From NCBI GenBank assembly GCA_014529385.2, contig CM043953.1, positions 61,753,872 through 61,817,871 on the forward strand: 64,000 nt of DNA, written 5' to 3'. The notes beneath the pieces are model-generated. The model made no database searches. It saw nothing but the letters and a program-made list of their open reading frames with translations, and was not told where the DNA came from. The position numbers and the translations under genes were made by a program. Below are positions 47,945-59,149 of this stretch, in pieces. Source of the stretch: Adiantum capillus-veneris (Eukaryota > Streptophyta > Polypodiopsida > Polypodiales > Pteridaceae). Every line of letters begins with the position of its first letter. Position 1 is the first letter of the stretch.

Positions 47945-48131
47945 GCGTCGCTATACGCGTCAATATACGTGTCGCTATACGCGTCGCTATACGCGTCGAT
48001 ATACGCGTGGGAAAGAAAGCCTTTCCACGTGTACATCGACGCACATTGCGACACGTATATCGACGCGTATATCGACGCCTGCTAATTTCGTCGATATACA
48101 CGCGTCGATATCTCCATGTAGTGTTGTAGTG
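47945..48131. repeat. CACTA2 right terminus: subterminal repeats forming a long foldback
   Basis: GCGTCGCTATAC-type units run rightward from 47945 to 48000, and reversed units (TATATCGACGC) from 48030 to 48079. The two blocks pair imperfectly around a tight core, CGTGGGAAAG...CTTTCCACG (48006-48029). The terminal TGTAGTG motif occurs twice, at 48117-48123 and 48125-48131; the outer one fits the target duplication. Confidence 0.8.
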
Positions 48132-48329
48132 AGTGTATTATTTAAAATAAAAGAATATATTTTCTCTCTTAATATCTTAAACTCATTCATATAAGCTCTA
48201 TTTAATAGACTATTCAACAATCTTTCAAATCGTGCTAAACGAAAGATATGGCCTACTACATTCTTTTCGACCTTCAGAACTTCAAAATTTAGTCCTATTA
48301 CAAATAAGTGGAATATTTTGATTCTTTGT

Positions 48330-48743
48330 GTGTGTGTGTGTAAGCAGGCACGCTTGAAAGAGCTCAGCCTCTCTCCTTCTATATCTCTTAACATGGAACT
48401 AGAGCCTAGTTGTGTATGAGGAGCTTGGAGAAGCAAGCAAGAACAACAAAAGAAGTCGTGGGAAGATTCCCTAGAGACATCTTCAAACAACGTTTGATTA
48501 AAATAATTATTTTTGGAGATGTGTACATTCCTTTGGACTACAATTGTGAAACTACATTTCAATTTCGGGTGCATTTTAGCCCCTATTTTGAATTTTGAGT
48601 ATGATACTAGAGGGGACTAGACCATGCAACTCTCCATCTAACCTCACTATATATAGACTCATAGCCTAATAAAATATAGCACCCCTTGACCACATGTCTG
48701 TCCTGGACTTGGCCTACCCAGTCTTATCCTAGGCATGACATCA
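48330..48743 (-). repeat. LTR 3' end region of a minus-strand gypsy element
   Basis: On the minus strand a frame DVTTFDFEEKMLLQGGE ends at a purine tract, CCAAGGGGGGAG (48755-48744), followed by TGATGTCATG at 48743, as at a gypsy polypurine tract and LTR start. A TATA-like TATATATAG lies at 48649-48657. The LTR's other end near 48330 is a guess. Confidence 0.5.
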
Positions 48744-48755
48744 CTCCCCCCTTGG

Positions 48756-50674
48756 AGAAGCATTTTTTCCTCAAAATCAAAAGTGGTGACATCTTCATAA
48801 GAAGACTAATGTTTTTTTATGTGGCATCCTTCATGGATCGAGCTGTCCATTTGATCAAAACATGGTTCAGTAAAAGATTCAAGGAAATCAAGAAGAGCAT
48901 CTTGATTTTCCACATTGTTGTCCCTTTGCAACTGTCTTGTGTAACAAGCCCATGTCTGCCAACATAGCATATAGACTCCATTTAGAACTCACTGTGAGTA
49001 TGCTAAACGATTTATCACAAGGAAGATGTATGTAAAAGAGTACTAGACTTTTCACTTTCCATGGAAGTAATTGGCTGATGTAACTCATCAGAAAAGGATA
49101 ATTCCTTTACTTAATATCATTCTTCATCAACAACCCCATTGTAAATATTGATCAAGATTGAGATCGTGATGTAAACATGAAGGGACTAAACTTAGTCTTG
49201 CAACATGCTTTGCCTCATGGTAATCAAACTCCACTAGAGGGATAGAATTTTCAATTGGATTGCTTGGAGCTAACATACACAGTTAGCATTATGATTAATG
49301 TTATGCTCACAATTCACGGGGAAAGAACTAAATACTTTGCATATGAAAATTATGCTAGCATAGTTGGACCATAATAGAATGTGAAAATCCATCACATCTA
49401 GGTACCAGGTGAACTAGTTCACTAACAGAACATAACTTTGCTGCATATGTAAACAACCATCCGTTAAAGTTGTTTAATTGTACTTGTAAACTTAACAAGT
49501 ACTACTAGGTATCTGCCATGTTTAGGCCACTGAAATTATTCCGGATACGATGTGCTCTCATTTGAATTTTTTCTAATCTTCTAAAAAATCAAATTTTTTG
49601 AAGCAAGTATTCCCACGATAGCACACTATTACGCAATTGCAAGCATGGGTTTGCATTATCACAAATCCTAAGCACTCAGGCATTCAACACTTAGCAGTAC
49701 AAGAAGCTTCAAGCAGTAAACCGGTTGTAACGAATGAAATTTAACAAGGGTATCTAAAGGGTGTCCAAAACACATTCAAGGTAGCAAAGTAATCACATCT
49801 TTCAAGAATTCAAGCATTGATACATTCAAGATCTGTTAATAATTGCGATGTATGCAAAACTTGAGTCATCAAATCCCCTATAGAAAAGTGCAGCTATTTA
49901 TGCTATGCATGGCATACCTAATCTTGATATTTGTAAGTGGTTATAGACATTTCCAATGTAATTTGGTAAGACCACTCCATAATCAAAGCACCAATATTAT
50001 CATGAATATACCCAAAATGTGCCTCCATGGTGTATATGCACCTAGCATGGATCAAACTATGTGCACCCACATGTGCACCATCATTAGAATCCTCCAAATT
50101 CATAAAGTAAGGAAATTAATGCCTTGGAGATGATGCCTTAACAAAGTTCCCAAAATAAAATGATGACCTCTAATTGTAAGTATTTAGACACTACCCCAAA
50201 CCATATAGCTTGGAGATAATACCTACACTATTTTCCTTGCATCACATATTCCTTCTTTATGATCCCCATGTAGTTACCCTAAGTAGCCTATATTAGACTT
50301 CTTGATAAGAATCCGTGCGTTTTTTTGTAAGATTTAGCTTACAGGGGCATTTGTTGAGGTAATCCTTTTAGCTTACATTCAATGCATGAACAATCCCTAA
50401 AGCCAAGAATACTTGCATGCACCCTTATGTGCATGCATACAACCTCCTACAAAGGAATCCCTAACACATGCTTCTCATTTCATCCACATATGCTACACTT
50501 TCAAGCCACACGCTACATGTTCTAGCCCACATGCTATTTTCCCCCTTTTCACCTATGGGTCATATCCTCTTGCCTTAATCTCCACTTTCCACCATTGAGT
50601 CTATGTAAGTCCAACATGCTTAGCTTGTAATTTCTTTCTCTCATTCTAATCAATCAAGCAATTTCATTTTCAAT
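48756..50674. other. Mostly unrecognised; possible solo LTR at its end
   Basis: AT-rich sequence, no sustained frames. The 50300-50670 stretch (CA- and CT-rich, ending CAATCAATCAAGCAATTTCATTTTCAATA) looks like LTR U5 sequence and abuts an RT fragment, but no matching LTR is present. Confidence 0.3.
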
Positions 50675-50960
50675 ACATCTTTCATGGGACATTGTGGATA
50701 TTACAGACAATTCATTTACATGTATGTTATAATCGCAAAGGGCCATGTATAGCCTGATTACACTCTTTATATGGACTGATGAATGTGAAGAATCCTTCAT
50801 GAAGCTTAAGCAAGCTCTCACTTCAGCCCCAATATTGAAAGCACTAGATTGGAATAAGATATTCCATATACATGTTGATGCTTCCAATTTTTCCATTGGA
50901 TGTATATTGGCTAAACCAGGAGATGAAAATTTTGATTTTCCTATTTCATGAGTGTGGTTT
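50675..50960 (+). pseudogene. Ty3/gypsy RT thumb and RNase H start, fragment
   Basis: FMGHCGYYRQFIYMYVIIAK (50676 on), then after a frameshift FIWTDECEESFMKLKQALTSAPIL and HIHVDASNFSIGCILAKPGDENFDFPIS. These are the RT thumb/connection and the first RNase H Asp (VDAS). The sequence breaks up after 50950. The palm domain is missing, so the fragment is truncated on both sides. Confidence 0.85.
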
Positions 50961-51890
50961 ATTTGCAAGCTTCCAATTTCGAGCTTTTGCAATCGAAACT
51001 AGTTTTGCGAGCTTCTTGATTTTAGATTCAGAGCCTTTTCTAAAGACACAAAAAATTAACTCTAAACACAGAGATCAGAATATTATACACAACAAAAAAC
51101 ATCTATCATCTTGCAGCAATTGGTTAAAGATTTTGAGTCTCTTTCAACAATACACACCAAAACATGTCCAAGTTTCCAAAAGCCATATTTTTGAGCTTGT
51201 ACAATTGTCTAGATAGATACCACCAAGCATGCTTCTCTTTCAAAAAGGAATTCAAATAAAGTCTCATTGGTCTACAAAAGCCACTCCACATCGAATACAT
51301 AGAGAAGTCTCCCTCACTGCATACCTGTACATGACATTCTCCAAGATTTAGGTTCACTACACCACAGACTTTATCTTGCATGTTTTTCCTAATACAAATT
51401 CTAGGTCTGTGGGAGTTAGTGCACGCTGATGAATGACCATGTTCTCTTTTGGTAGAAGCCCTAGAATATGCACATACGCATAGTACATGTGCTTACATGC
51501 CAAAAATGCTTTATGTGAAGATTCTCTCTTCTAAAAATCTAGACAGGTGCAACTAGGCTCTACCTTAATGTGTACATCATAACAACTCTCTGTCAATACC
51601 CGAAAAACTATGTGTTGGTCGCTTTCTAGTTTCTCGTCCCAAAACGTTGGAACCATACTGCTGACTCCAATCTCTTTTGTGATTCTTTGGAAATACCATG
51701 TCTCCACTTGCGCTTCCTGCTACTACTGGAGCTTCCTTGTGTAAGGGAAGCATTTGTGTTGTTCATGCATCATAGTGGTGTTGAAAAATTTGCAAATTGA
51801 AATCCACTTTGTACCAAATTGTCAGTCTCTTCCTTTGATAAGTTTGTTCCAATATCCACTTGCCAGAAAGTAGAAATGTCTGGTGAGAAT
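50961..51890. other. No recognised gene
   Basis: A minus-strand frame at 51381-51124 (FLKEKHAWWYLSRQLYKLKNMAFG) is protein-like but not assigned. The rest is non-coding. Confidence 0.3.
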
Positions 51891-52836
51891 TTAACTTGCG
51901 TCTGTACTTTTGTGTGTGGCCAGCTTCAAATTGCAAAACCATATCCGCTGTGGGACTGTCTTGTCTTTAAAAGTTCTCTCATACCAAAAACAGGGAGCAA
52001 CCATTCCCACTTGACGGCTCTGTAATTTGTTACCACAACTTTTCTTCCCTGCCATTCTGAAACATTTCCTCATGCAATTGGCTAGCATTCGTTGTAAAGC
52101 CCACTCTTTGTGGGCAACTTTGACCTCTTGAATACACCTTGTTGAGTTCTCCCCAGGCTGCACTGGAATGCTCTCTCGTGCTTCACTGACAGTGACAACA
52201 TATACTTCTTCATTATCCTCTCTATCAAAATGTATACTCCGTGGTCTCCCTCTGGTTTTTCGTTGTCTTGCTTCCATTACATATCCAGGTTTATGTGTGA
52301 GCTTGTACCGACTACACTATTTTTCGTCCTCCATTATATGGTCTCTTTGGCACCTTCCATCATAGGCTCCTCATACAAAGGACTACCAGCAACCAAGCCT
52401 TTTAAGGTACTCGCAAAGTGAGTTGGATTTGGAGATTCTCTGCGTTTGGAGCTGGCCATCATTGCTTCTATGGAAGGACCACTTCCGATGTATCTGCCTG
52501 TGGTGTATCCCAATCTTTTGGTGCATTGAATATATGCATTCAAAAAGTCACTGCTGACACATGCATCATAAAGTGATATTTTACGTTTACCACCTTCACC
52601 TGCAAGCCAACTAGCATGGATGCTCTCTGACAAGTTTATGCTCGATAATCGAGCTTTCTCCCATGGACTCTTACCAACCTATAAATACAAACGTGTAAAA
52701 CCATAAACATGTAAATCTCTATTTTCATGTATTTAATAAGAACCAAAAATATCGTTGATATACCATTGTCTCAGAGCTTCTCCAATGAGCAATACGTTGT
52801 TCCCACCAATTAAACCATATCTCTAAAGCCTTTTAT
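51891..52836 (-). pseudogene. Spliced transposase-like relic (family uncertain, MULE-like?)
   Basis: Minus strand. Exon to 52764 reads KALEIWFNWWEQRIAHWRSSETM. A GT-AG intron occupies 52763-52679. The next exon reads VGKSPWEKARLSSINLSESIHASWLAGEGGKRKISLYDACVSSDFL in pieces, then YIGSGPSIEAMM. Downstream, in another frame, come KPGYVMEARQRKTRGRPRSIHF (an AT-hook-like RGRP) and a Cys-containing tail to 51891. WFNWWE..R..H..., ESIHASW and a GxGPS block in this order remind me of transposase-derived proteins of the MULE type, but I am not sure. Frame breaks lie near 52836 and 52330. Confidence 0.4.
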
Positions 52837-52958
52837 TATCCCCTGTTACATTTTGCACCCACCATTCTTGTATTGTGGAAGCTATACAGGAGGCCTCATT
52901 TGTAGTCTTTGCTAGGGAGTCTTACCAAGCACCGAGCGAACACAAAAACCGAGCGAAA

Positions 52959-52963
<5 letters not shown>

Positions 52964-53021
<58 letters not shown>
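52964..53021 (+). repeat. (GA)n microsatellite
   Basis: An uninterrupted GA run of about 58 bp. Confidence 0.97.
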
Positions 53022-53025
<4 letters not shown>

Positions 53026-53441
53026 CCATAGAAGAAGGATTCATTTGCTACCATTTCCAAGTCAAGAGTAACACTCTAGTGAACACTAACTAACATCATT
53101 TTTTAACAATAAAGTAATTCCCACATTTGGTCTCATCAAGGACAAAATATGATACTTTAGTATAAATCACACTCGTCATTGATGAAGGCATGTCTTTTAC
53201 ACACATGGTTTGACATAGGTTTGAACATTGTACCATGGATTTTGCACCATCCTTTTAGCCACCGCCTGGCAAGGCTTGGAAATGTAGCTATCAAACTTCA
53301 CCTAATGTCAAACTCTACTTGACCAAAGCAAAAATTTAGTGTACTTGCTAATTTTCTGTAATCTCCACCCTTGGCATCAGAATGTGAATGATGACAATTG
53401 ATCGGCTCAAGTGCAAAAACACTTTGCCTAGGAAACATGTC

Positions 53442-53837
53442 CTAGTAAATCTTCAAACCCCAAAACTTGGAGATGAAGAAAGAGAGACCCTTTTCGGATT
53501 CGTGAATTGGAACAAATATATGGATAGGCCGATCATGTTTTCCTCCATTGTCAAGCATAGGCATGACAGAGAAAGCTATATCTAGCCAACAAAGAGTCAA
53601 TTGTGCCAAACTTCTTTGCCCTATTTTCCATTTTAGCAACATGCCTTGTCTTTGCAACCAAAATTTACTTTGGAAACCTTTTGGAGGCTTCTTGCAATAT
53701 TCACTCATATATGAAGTAAAAAAAGTCACATAATTGTAAAATTTGTCAATCTTATGGTCCTTGTTTGGTAGTCTGCTCTGCATGATGCCTTGCACTTGTA
53801 GGAGTTTCTCGAATTCAGAAGACCCTTTTCCGAACAT
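53442..53837 (-). CDS. Hypothetical minus-strand frame, unidentified
   Basis: A 131-codon frame with YNYVTFFTSYMSEYCKKPPKGF and a hydrophobic/Trp-containing middle. It has no recognised domain. It could be an exon of the transposase-like relic to its left or part of another element. The frames on the opposite strand are shorter and less protein-like. Confidence 0.25.
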   Translation of the reverse strand: MFGKGSSEFEKLLQVQGIMQSRLPNKDHKIDKFYNYVTFFTSYMSEYCKKPPKGFQSKFWLQRQGMLLKWKIGQRSLAQLTLCWLDIAFSVMPMLDNGGKHDRPIHIFVPIHESEKGLSFFISKFWGLKIY

Positions 53838-54255
53838 TTCCGATGCTTGCAGTATTTAACTTGCCATATTTCTAGGTAACCTTGCTTGCCATCTAATGTG
53901 GAATTGTATCCGCCACCATAGTTTTATTAGAAGATGTGGCCCTAGTATTGTATGAAAATCTAGTCAAAAAAGCCTTGCTCCGGGATCGATGAGATCGATA
54001 ACTAATGGAATTACCTAATTTAATTCTCTTAATTTATTGAATGTTGCAAATTGATTTAGTGATCACAATGTGCTGCTTTTTTCCTTTCCTAAGCCCTCTT
54101 TGTATCATCATCCCTATGGCCGCACTGTCGAAACATCGTGTTTACAAAGACATGCTTTGAATATTGTTGAGTCAGGCCTCAAAATTTACAACGTTGCTAG
54201 ATTTTTATTTTTATTTTTGTCTTTTTACTGGATAGTGGGATATGGGTCTCAACCA
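53838..54255. other. No recognised feature
   Basis: AT-rich sequence with no clear frame or repeat. Confidence 0.35.
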
Positions 54256-54261
54256 GTACAG

Positions 54262-54540
54262 GTGTAGGGCTGGATGGCGTTGACAAGCATTGGAGACTTG
54301 CCACAAAGTGCATGAGTGGGAACAGCTGCCTAATTTCCTGGCCACTTTTAGGGTAGTGGCCCTTTGAGTATGAGCTCAAGGGCCCCAACTGCCGGTTGGT
54401 GGGATAGTATAGGGCTTGAAGGCCTTGCCAAGCATTGAAGACTTGCCACAAAGTGCATGAGTGGGAACAATTGTCTAACTGTCTGGCCACTTTTAGGGTA
54501 ATGGCCCTTTGAGTACGAACTCAAGGGCCCCTACTGCTGC
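54262..54540 (+). repeat. Tandem duplication, period 145 bp
   Basis: Two copies (about 54265-54409 and 54410-54540) share GACTTGCCACAAAGTGCATG (54295 and 54440) and CTGGCCACTTTTAGGGTA. Identity is about 85-90% by eye. Confidence 0.9.
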
Positions 54541-54924
54541 ATCTAGCAATGGCGGAAATCGACAAAAGAAAGAGAGTGAGAGATAGACTTTGCACATTGT
54601 TGCACTCCCCCACATGCTGCAACAGCAAAAAACACACTCTTAGTTCAGCTAGGTCTTGGTCACTTTTGTGTAGATCCGTCATGGCCCCTCCTCAATGCAA
54701 GCAGCCACTCCCACGTTATTTGGCTTCTAAATTCCTAACTTATGTGTAAGGAACCCATGCTTCCCAAACCCATCTTCAACCCTGCATCCATCCTTTTCTG
54801 CATGGCTTTAGTCATGCTTTGCATGAGCACCCGCATGGTGCCCTAGTAGTAGGCAACAAAACATTACTATGTGCGCAAAAAAAATGTGATCCTTCAGAAC
54901 CATGGTAGGCAATTGAGGGACTCA

Positions 54925-55360
54925 AAGAACACTCCTAAACCATACCGCATTGGCATGGAAGGTATTAGAAAAGTGTCCCAAAGGAGCTTGCTCTTCTCTA
55001 TTCCAAGCACACTCCTAAACCATATCCTGTTGTTCGGCCCTGAAGGTATTAGCCTAAAAAGTCCCAAAGGAGCGTGCTTTCATGTGCTTAGAACCCTACA
55101 CTGTTGCTCTTCTCAATCCTAGGTACTTTCCTACAAAGTCTACACTTGATTTTGCAGTTGTTGGAGGGACACCTTTGCTTCTCGTATCAGCCCTAAATCA
55201 TCCCGCGTTGATGCGTAAGGAGTTATGGCATGATCCTCGGTACTTTCCTACAAAGCCCTGCACTTGATTTTGTAGTTTCTGGAGGGGCTGCATGCACACC
55301 TTTGCTTCTCCTCTCAATCCGGGGCACGACCCTAAATCATATCGCGTCCACGCGGAAGGA
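54925..55360 (+). repeat. Two further degenerate tandem duplications (80 and 117 bp)
   Basis: CACTCCTAAACCATA...CCCAAAGGAGC recurs at 54930 and 55010 (period 80). GGTACTTTCCTACAAAG...CACTTGATTTTG recurs at 55122 and 55239 (period 117). No coding is seen. Confidence 0.8.
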
Positions 55361-55864
55361 GTCAGTTAAGTGAGACTCTCGGCCATATCCTCTCCCGAAA
55401 AGTCTAATGCCCCACTCCTGATTACGCTATACTTGCCCAACTGTAGTGCAAGCCATCTCTGCATGCACCTATATCCTAGGGTGGCTCAGCCGAAAACCTG
55501 TCTCCTGCCTCTGTTACTGCATGCCTCGGTTTTGTGAACTCCATTTCCCTCCTTAATCCTAATCGGCAGCGGCCAAGCATGTAATCTGAACAAGTCTGCG
55601 AAGCGATTTCAGCTTATCGACAGAACCTGGCATGACTCCAAAGTGAGTCCGCCGACCATGTAGGCGCACACACCCCATGCTTAAAATTTTATTGCCTTAC
55701 ATCTGTACAACAAGTTGGACATTTCTCTAACTACTCCCGCGTCGGCGCGGGATACTTTAGGGTAATGTCTCGGTGAGGTGTTGTAAAGGTACAGCGGCCT
55801 GGCTGAGAAATCCATTCAATGTAAGGTCACCGAGGATGATCTTAGAGAGAAAGAGAGATACGAT
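55361..55864. other. No recognised feature
   Basis: GC-richer than the surroundings. GCGTCGGCGCGGGA-like words near 55740 resemble GCGTTGATGCG and GCGTCCACGCGG at 55205 and 55345, possibly more diverged repeat units. Confidence 0.35.
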
Positions 55865-56272
55865 GCACTTGGAGGTTTTAACACCCACGTTGCAAACATT
55901 CTTAGTAGTACTTCGTTTCATCGCAATAGGTCAAGACCTTGCTCAAAATGTTGAGAGCACGTAGTGTATTATAATGATGGAGCCCACAAAAGCCGGGCCT
56001 GACCTACATGTTTCCATCACTATGCCATCTTTGGAGGTTGGAGCGATAAGAGGTGGTACACGGCTTCCATCGCAAGATGCATGTTTAAACCTTCTAGGAG
56101 TAAAAGGTGAAAATGCTGAGTTAACGGGTGCTAACGCACAAAAGCTTGCAAGGATAGTTGATGGGGCCGTTTTGGCACGAGAATTGTCACTGATTATGTC
56201 GGCTTTAGCAGTAGGGCATCTTATAAAGAGAGTCATATGTGGTACAATCGGTCTAGTAGAAGTCTAGCCCAA
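55865..56272 (+). pseudogene. HMG-CoA reductase C-terminal fragment (pseudogene)
   Basis: The translation reads ALGGFNTHVANI, then after a +1 frameshift near 55915 IGQDLAQNVES, a TAG at 55962, then [55 protein letters not shown]. After a second frameshift near 56225 comes [11 protein letters not shown]. Each block matches the C-terminal catalytic part of plant HMG-CoA reductase, which makes mevalonate from HMG-CoA for isoprenoids. The GQDxAQN Asp motif and the C-terminal His (SHM) are still readable. The ENVNIE and DKKPAA regions and the membrane segments are absent. No promoter or flanking exons are seen. It is a dead fragment of a host gene, possibly captured or left by duplication. Confidence 0.85.
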
Positions 56273-56444
56273 GAAGCACAAGCATGTCCTAGATTTTAAT
56301 TTTGGAGATCACTAGGGTGGGGAGTGCTCGACACCATACTTCGTACCGTAAATCCCTTAATGCTCAGCTCCTAGGCAAGATTATTTATCGACTTTCAAAT
56401 TTTGGTACACATACCTACCCTTGCTTTTTTTGCAAGTGCTCATT

Positions 56445-56623
<179 letters not shown>

Positions 56624-56990
56624 AAGGCATTTTGGTCCAATCAATGCTCTCGCTTTGATTAATCTCGATGGCAAAGGTTTCTGAAGTGGAGCCTAAGATG
56701 GTTATGTATGTGTGCATCATTTTGATGCTGATTATTTAAATACCAAAGTGTAACAAAGTATATTTTTATAGAGGAAGAGCAACTCGATCAATTTGCATGA
56801 GTGTACGTGGAAAAAGGCTTCAGGTGTAGGCTCATTGTGGAAGGTTTGTAGTTCTTGTTTGTGGTTTAGGTTGTCTCCAGATAATCTTGAAGCCTTACTT
56901 TAAAGAATAGTTATTTCCATATACCTATTCGGGTGCTTCTCTCTTTGTGTTACTGATTATTGCAATAATAATTGTTTTGGCAAAAAAAAA

Positions 56991-56991
<1 letters not shown>

Positions 56992-57043
<52 letters not shown>
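56992..57043 (+). repeat. (GA)n microsatellite
   Basis: A GA run of about 52 bp preceded by a short A run. Confidence 0.97.
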
Positions 57044-57044
<1 letters not shown>

Positions 57045-58491
57045 ACTTGTGAATTTTCGTTAACTTCGGATAGCTATTGTATTGAGATCCGATGAGTAGG
57101 GTGACAATTAAGCGTGGAGGTGTCAGTGGTTGCAGGAGTATGGAGGCAAGAGGCATCCAAGGTGGTCATAGAGGGGGTTGTGGTTAAATATTGTCCTGCT
57201 TGTATACATGTAAGTGGAGGTGATCTACACCCTCCATCGCGGCGGACACCTTAACTTTTAAAACTATAAAGGGCATGTGTCCCTCCACTCGTAGTCTGGC
57301 ACATGTGCGTAGGCAGCGAGGTGAATTTGAATAAAGTTGAGGAAGATAACTTGTTTGGGGAGAAAATTCACTTATGCACTTGAAACCTTTATGGCCCCAA
57401 TTTTTGACCAATCTACTTTGGTGGAGCCAAAAAAAAGATGCCTGAGAAAGAGAGATCGTGTGTTTTTCATTGGGAGCAACGCATGGTTAAGCACACTGTT
57501 AATTGTATAAATTCCTCATTTCAAGATGAGCATAAAATACTCTATTACAAATGATTACATGCACATCAAAATATGCAATCATCCATAGGACAAGAATGGT
57601 AGACATGGAAACCAGATTTATGAGCATTCAATCATTATGTGCACCAAATAGAAAACCTATTGATGTAGCTCAATTAGCAATTCTTGAAATGCAAGTACTA
57701 AGTCCAGAGATGAATAGAGATAGATACGGGAAAAGAGTATACAAAAATTGGGTCAATCTTTATTGACCTCGATGAAACTCTTGAAGAAACCTGCCATATT
57801 TTATAGACAATGTTTTACTATCACTACACCAATATACAATGTACCACAAAGCAAGCAAATACTTTTGCCGCTTCAAGTCTATGCCTGGAAAAGAAGGTGC
57901 CTTAGACAATCTCGACACAGTGACAATGGATTTGTGCTGCAAGGTGACAATGCGGCAACACAATAGAACAACTGGACAAGTGGGAAAATTGGAACACATC
58001 CTAGTACTTTCCATGCTAAATTCAAAGATGGAAAGCATGCTAGATGGAATGCAATATTAACCAAATACTTGAATGAGATGATATCATTGGGTAGAAACAT
58101 GCAAGCCCAACTAATGAAATAGTTTATATTGGTACCTAATGCATCGCATGTTTTTCATGTTAGCACTCCTGGCTCGGTTTAAAAAGGGGTGACTTATGCT
58201 ATGACCATTGCAGAATTCCCTTGATGTACTTGTGAGGATTTCCAAAAAAGAGATAGCAAGTACCTTGAAAACACATGTACTTTGTGTATTTTTGTGTCCT
58301 TGAGTTGGATTCTTTAGCTCATGAGTCTGTGCATTAGGTTGCACTAACATAAGTAGAGCTTTACAGGTATTCACCTTCTATGGATTGACCATTTTGTTGG
58401 ACTTCCTACAATTGACATTATGGTACCTAGGCTTATATACAAAAAGGAATTTTGTGTTACAATTGTCTTTACTTTTGCTCGAAAAAATGAT
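57044..58491. other. No recognised gene
   Basis: Short frames only. A plus-strand stretch near 57980-58120 (KFKDGKHARWNAILTKYLNEM in one frame) is protein-like but unassigned. Confidence 0.35.
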
Positions 58492-58526
58492 ATGCACTAC
58501 AAGAGGTTGTGTGCTCTTGTGACGCT

Positions 58527-58790
58527 GTTAGCGACGGAAATACACTGGGTTTTTATAACCCCCGGCGTCGCTAAAACCGTCGCTACGAGCGTCGCTATAG
58601 GCGTCGCTATATGCGTCGCTATAGGCGTCGCTATATGCGTCGCTATGAGCGTCGCTATATAGCAACGCGTATAGCGACACATATAGCGACGCCTATAGCG
58701 ACGCATATAGCGACGTTTACACAGAAGACTATAGCGACGCTCATAGCAACGCTACAGAGCCATAAATAGCGACGCTTATAGCGACGCCCG
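58527..58790. repeat. CACTA3 subterminal repeats with a 57-bp-arm hairpin
   Basis: About 20 copies of CGTCGCTATA or its complement. The block 58602-58658 pairs with 58659-58715 at 53 of 57 positions with essentially no loop, centred on GCTATATAGC. Further units extend on both sides with weaker pairing. Confidence 0.9.
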
Positions 58791-58804
58791 AGAGAATTTT
58801 TTTT

Positions 58805-58858
58805 GGTGGCAGGGCATTGAATGCCCTGCCACCCATATGGTTCAATGCCCTGCCACCC
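58805..58858. repeat. CACTA3 foldback, 14-bp perfect arms plus a third copy
   Basis: GGTGGCAGGGCATT pairs with AATGCCCTGCCACC (58805-58833, one base between). AATGCCCTGCCACCC is then repeated at 58844-58858. It sits just inside the subterminal repeats, at the same place as the 40614-40701 foldback of CACTA2. Confidence 0.88.
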
Positions 58859-59149
58859 ATCAACCATATTGTACTTGATTCACTTTTTAAAAAAAGTGCA
58901 AGGGTAGATAATAGACCCAAAATAGCACCCACAAGACGCATTGTTTGCAAAATTGACAATTGTACACATCATAGGCAAAATGAATTGATTGGCAAATTTA
59001 ATAATGACAATTGTACAACATCATAGACATAAAGAATTGATTGGCAAAAGGAACTGCGGTGACAAATGTAATAATATACATGGTTCAAAAAGACGTATAA
59101 AATCCGTCTCATGATACATAAGCTATGAGAAACCCTAAACTAATGCTAT

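Noticed and set aside
48116-48123. Inner TGTAGTG as the CACTA2 right end
   Set aside because: The outer copy ending at 48131 is followed by AGT, matching the left flank; the inner one is not.
58527-58790. CRISPR-like array of short repeats
   Set aside because: Units are about 10-18 bp in both orientations without unique spacers, inside a CACTA end in plant DNA.
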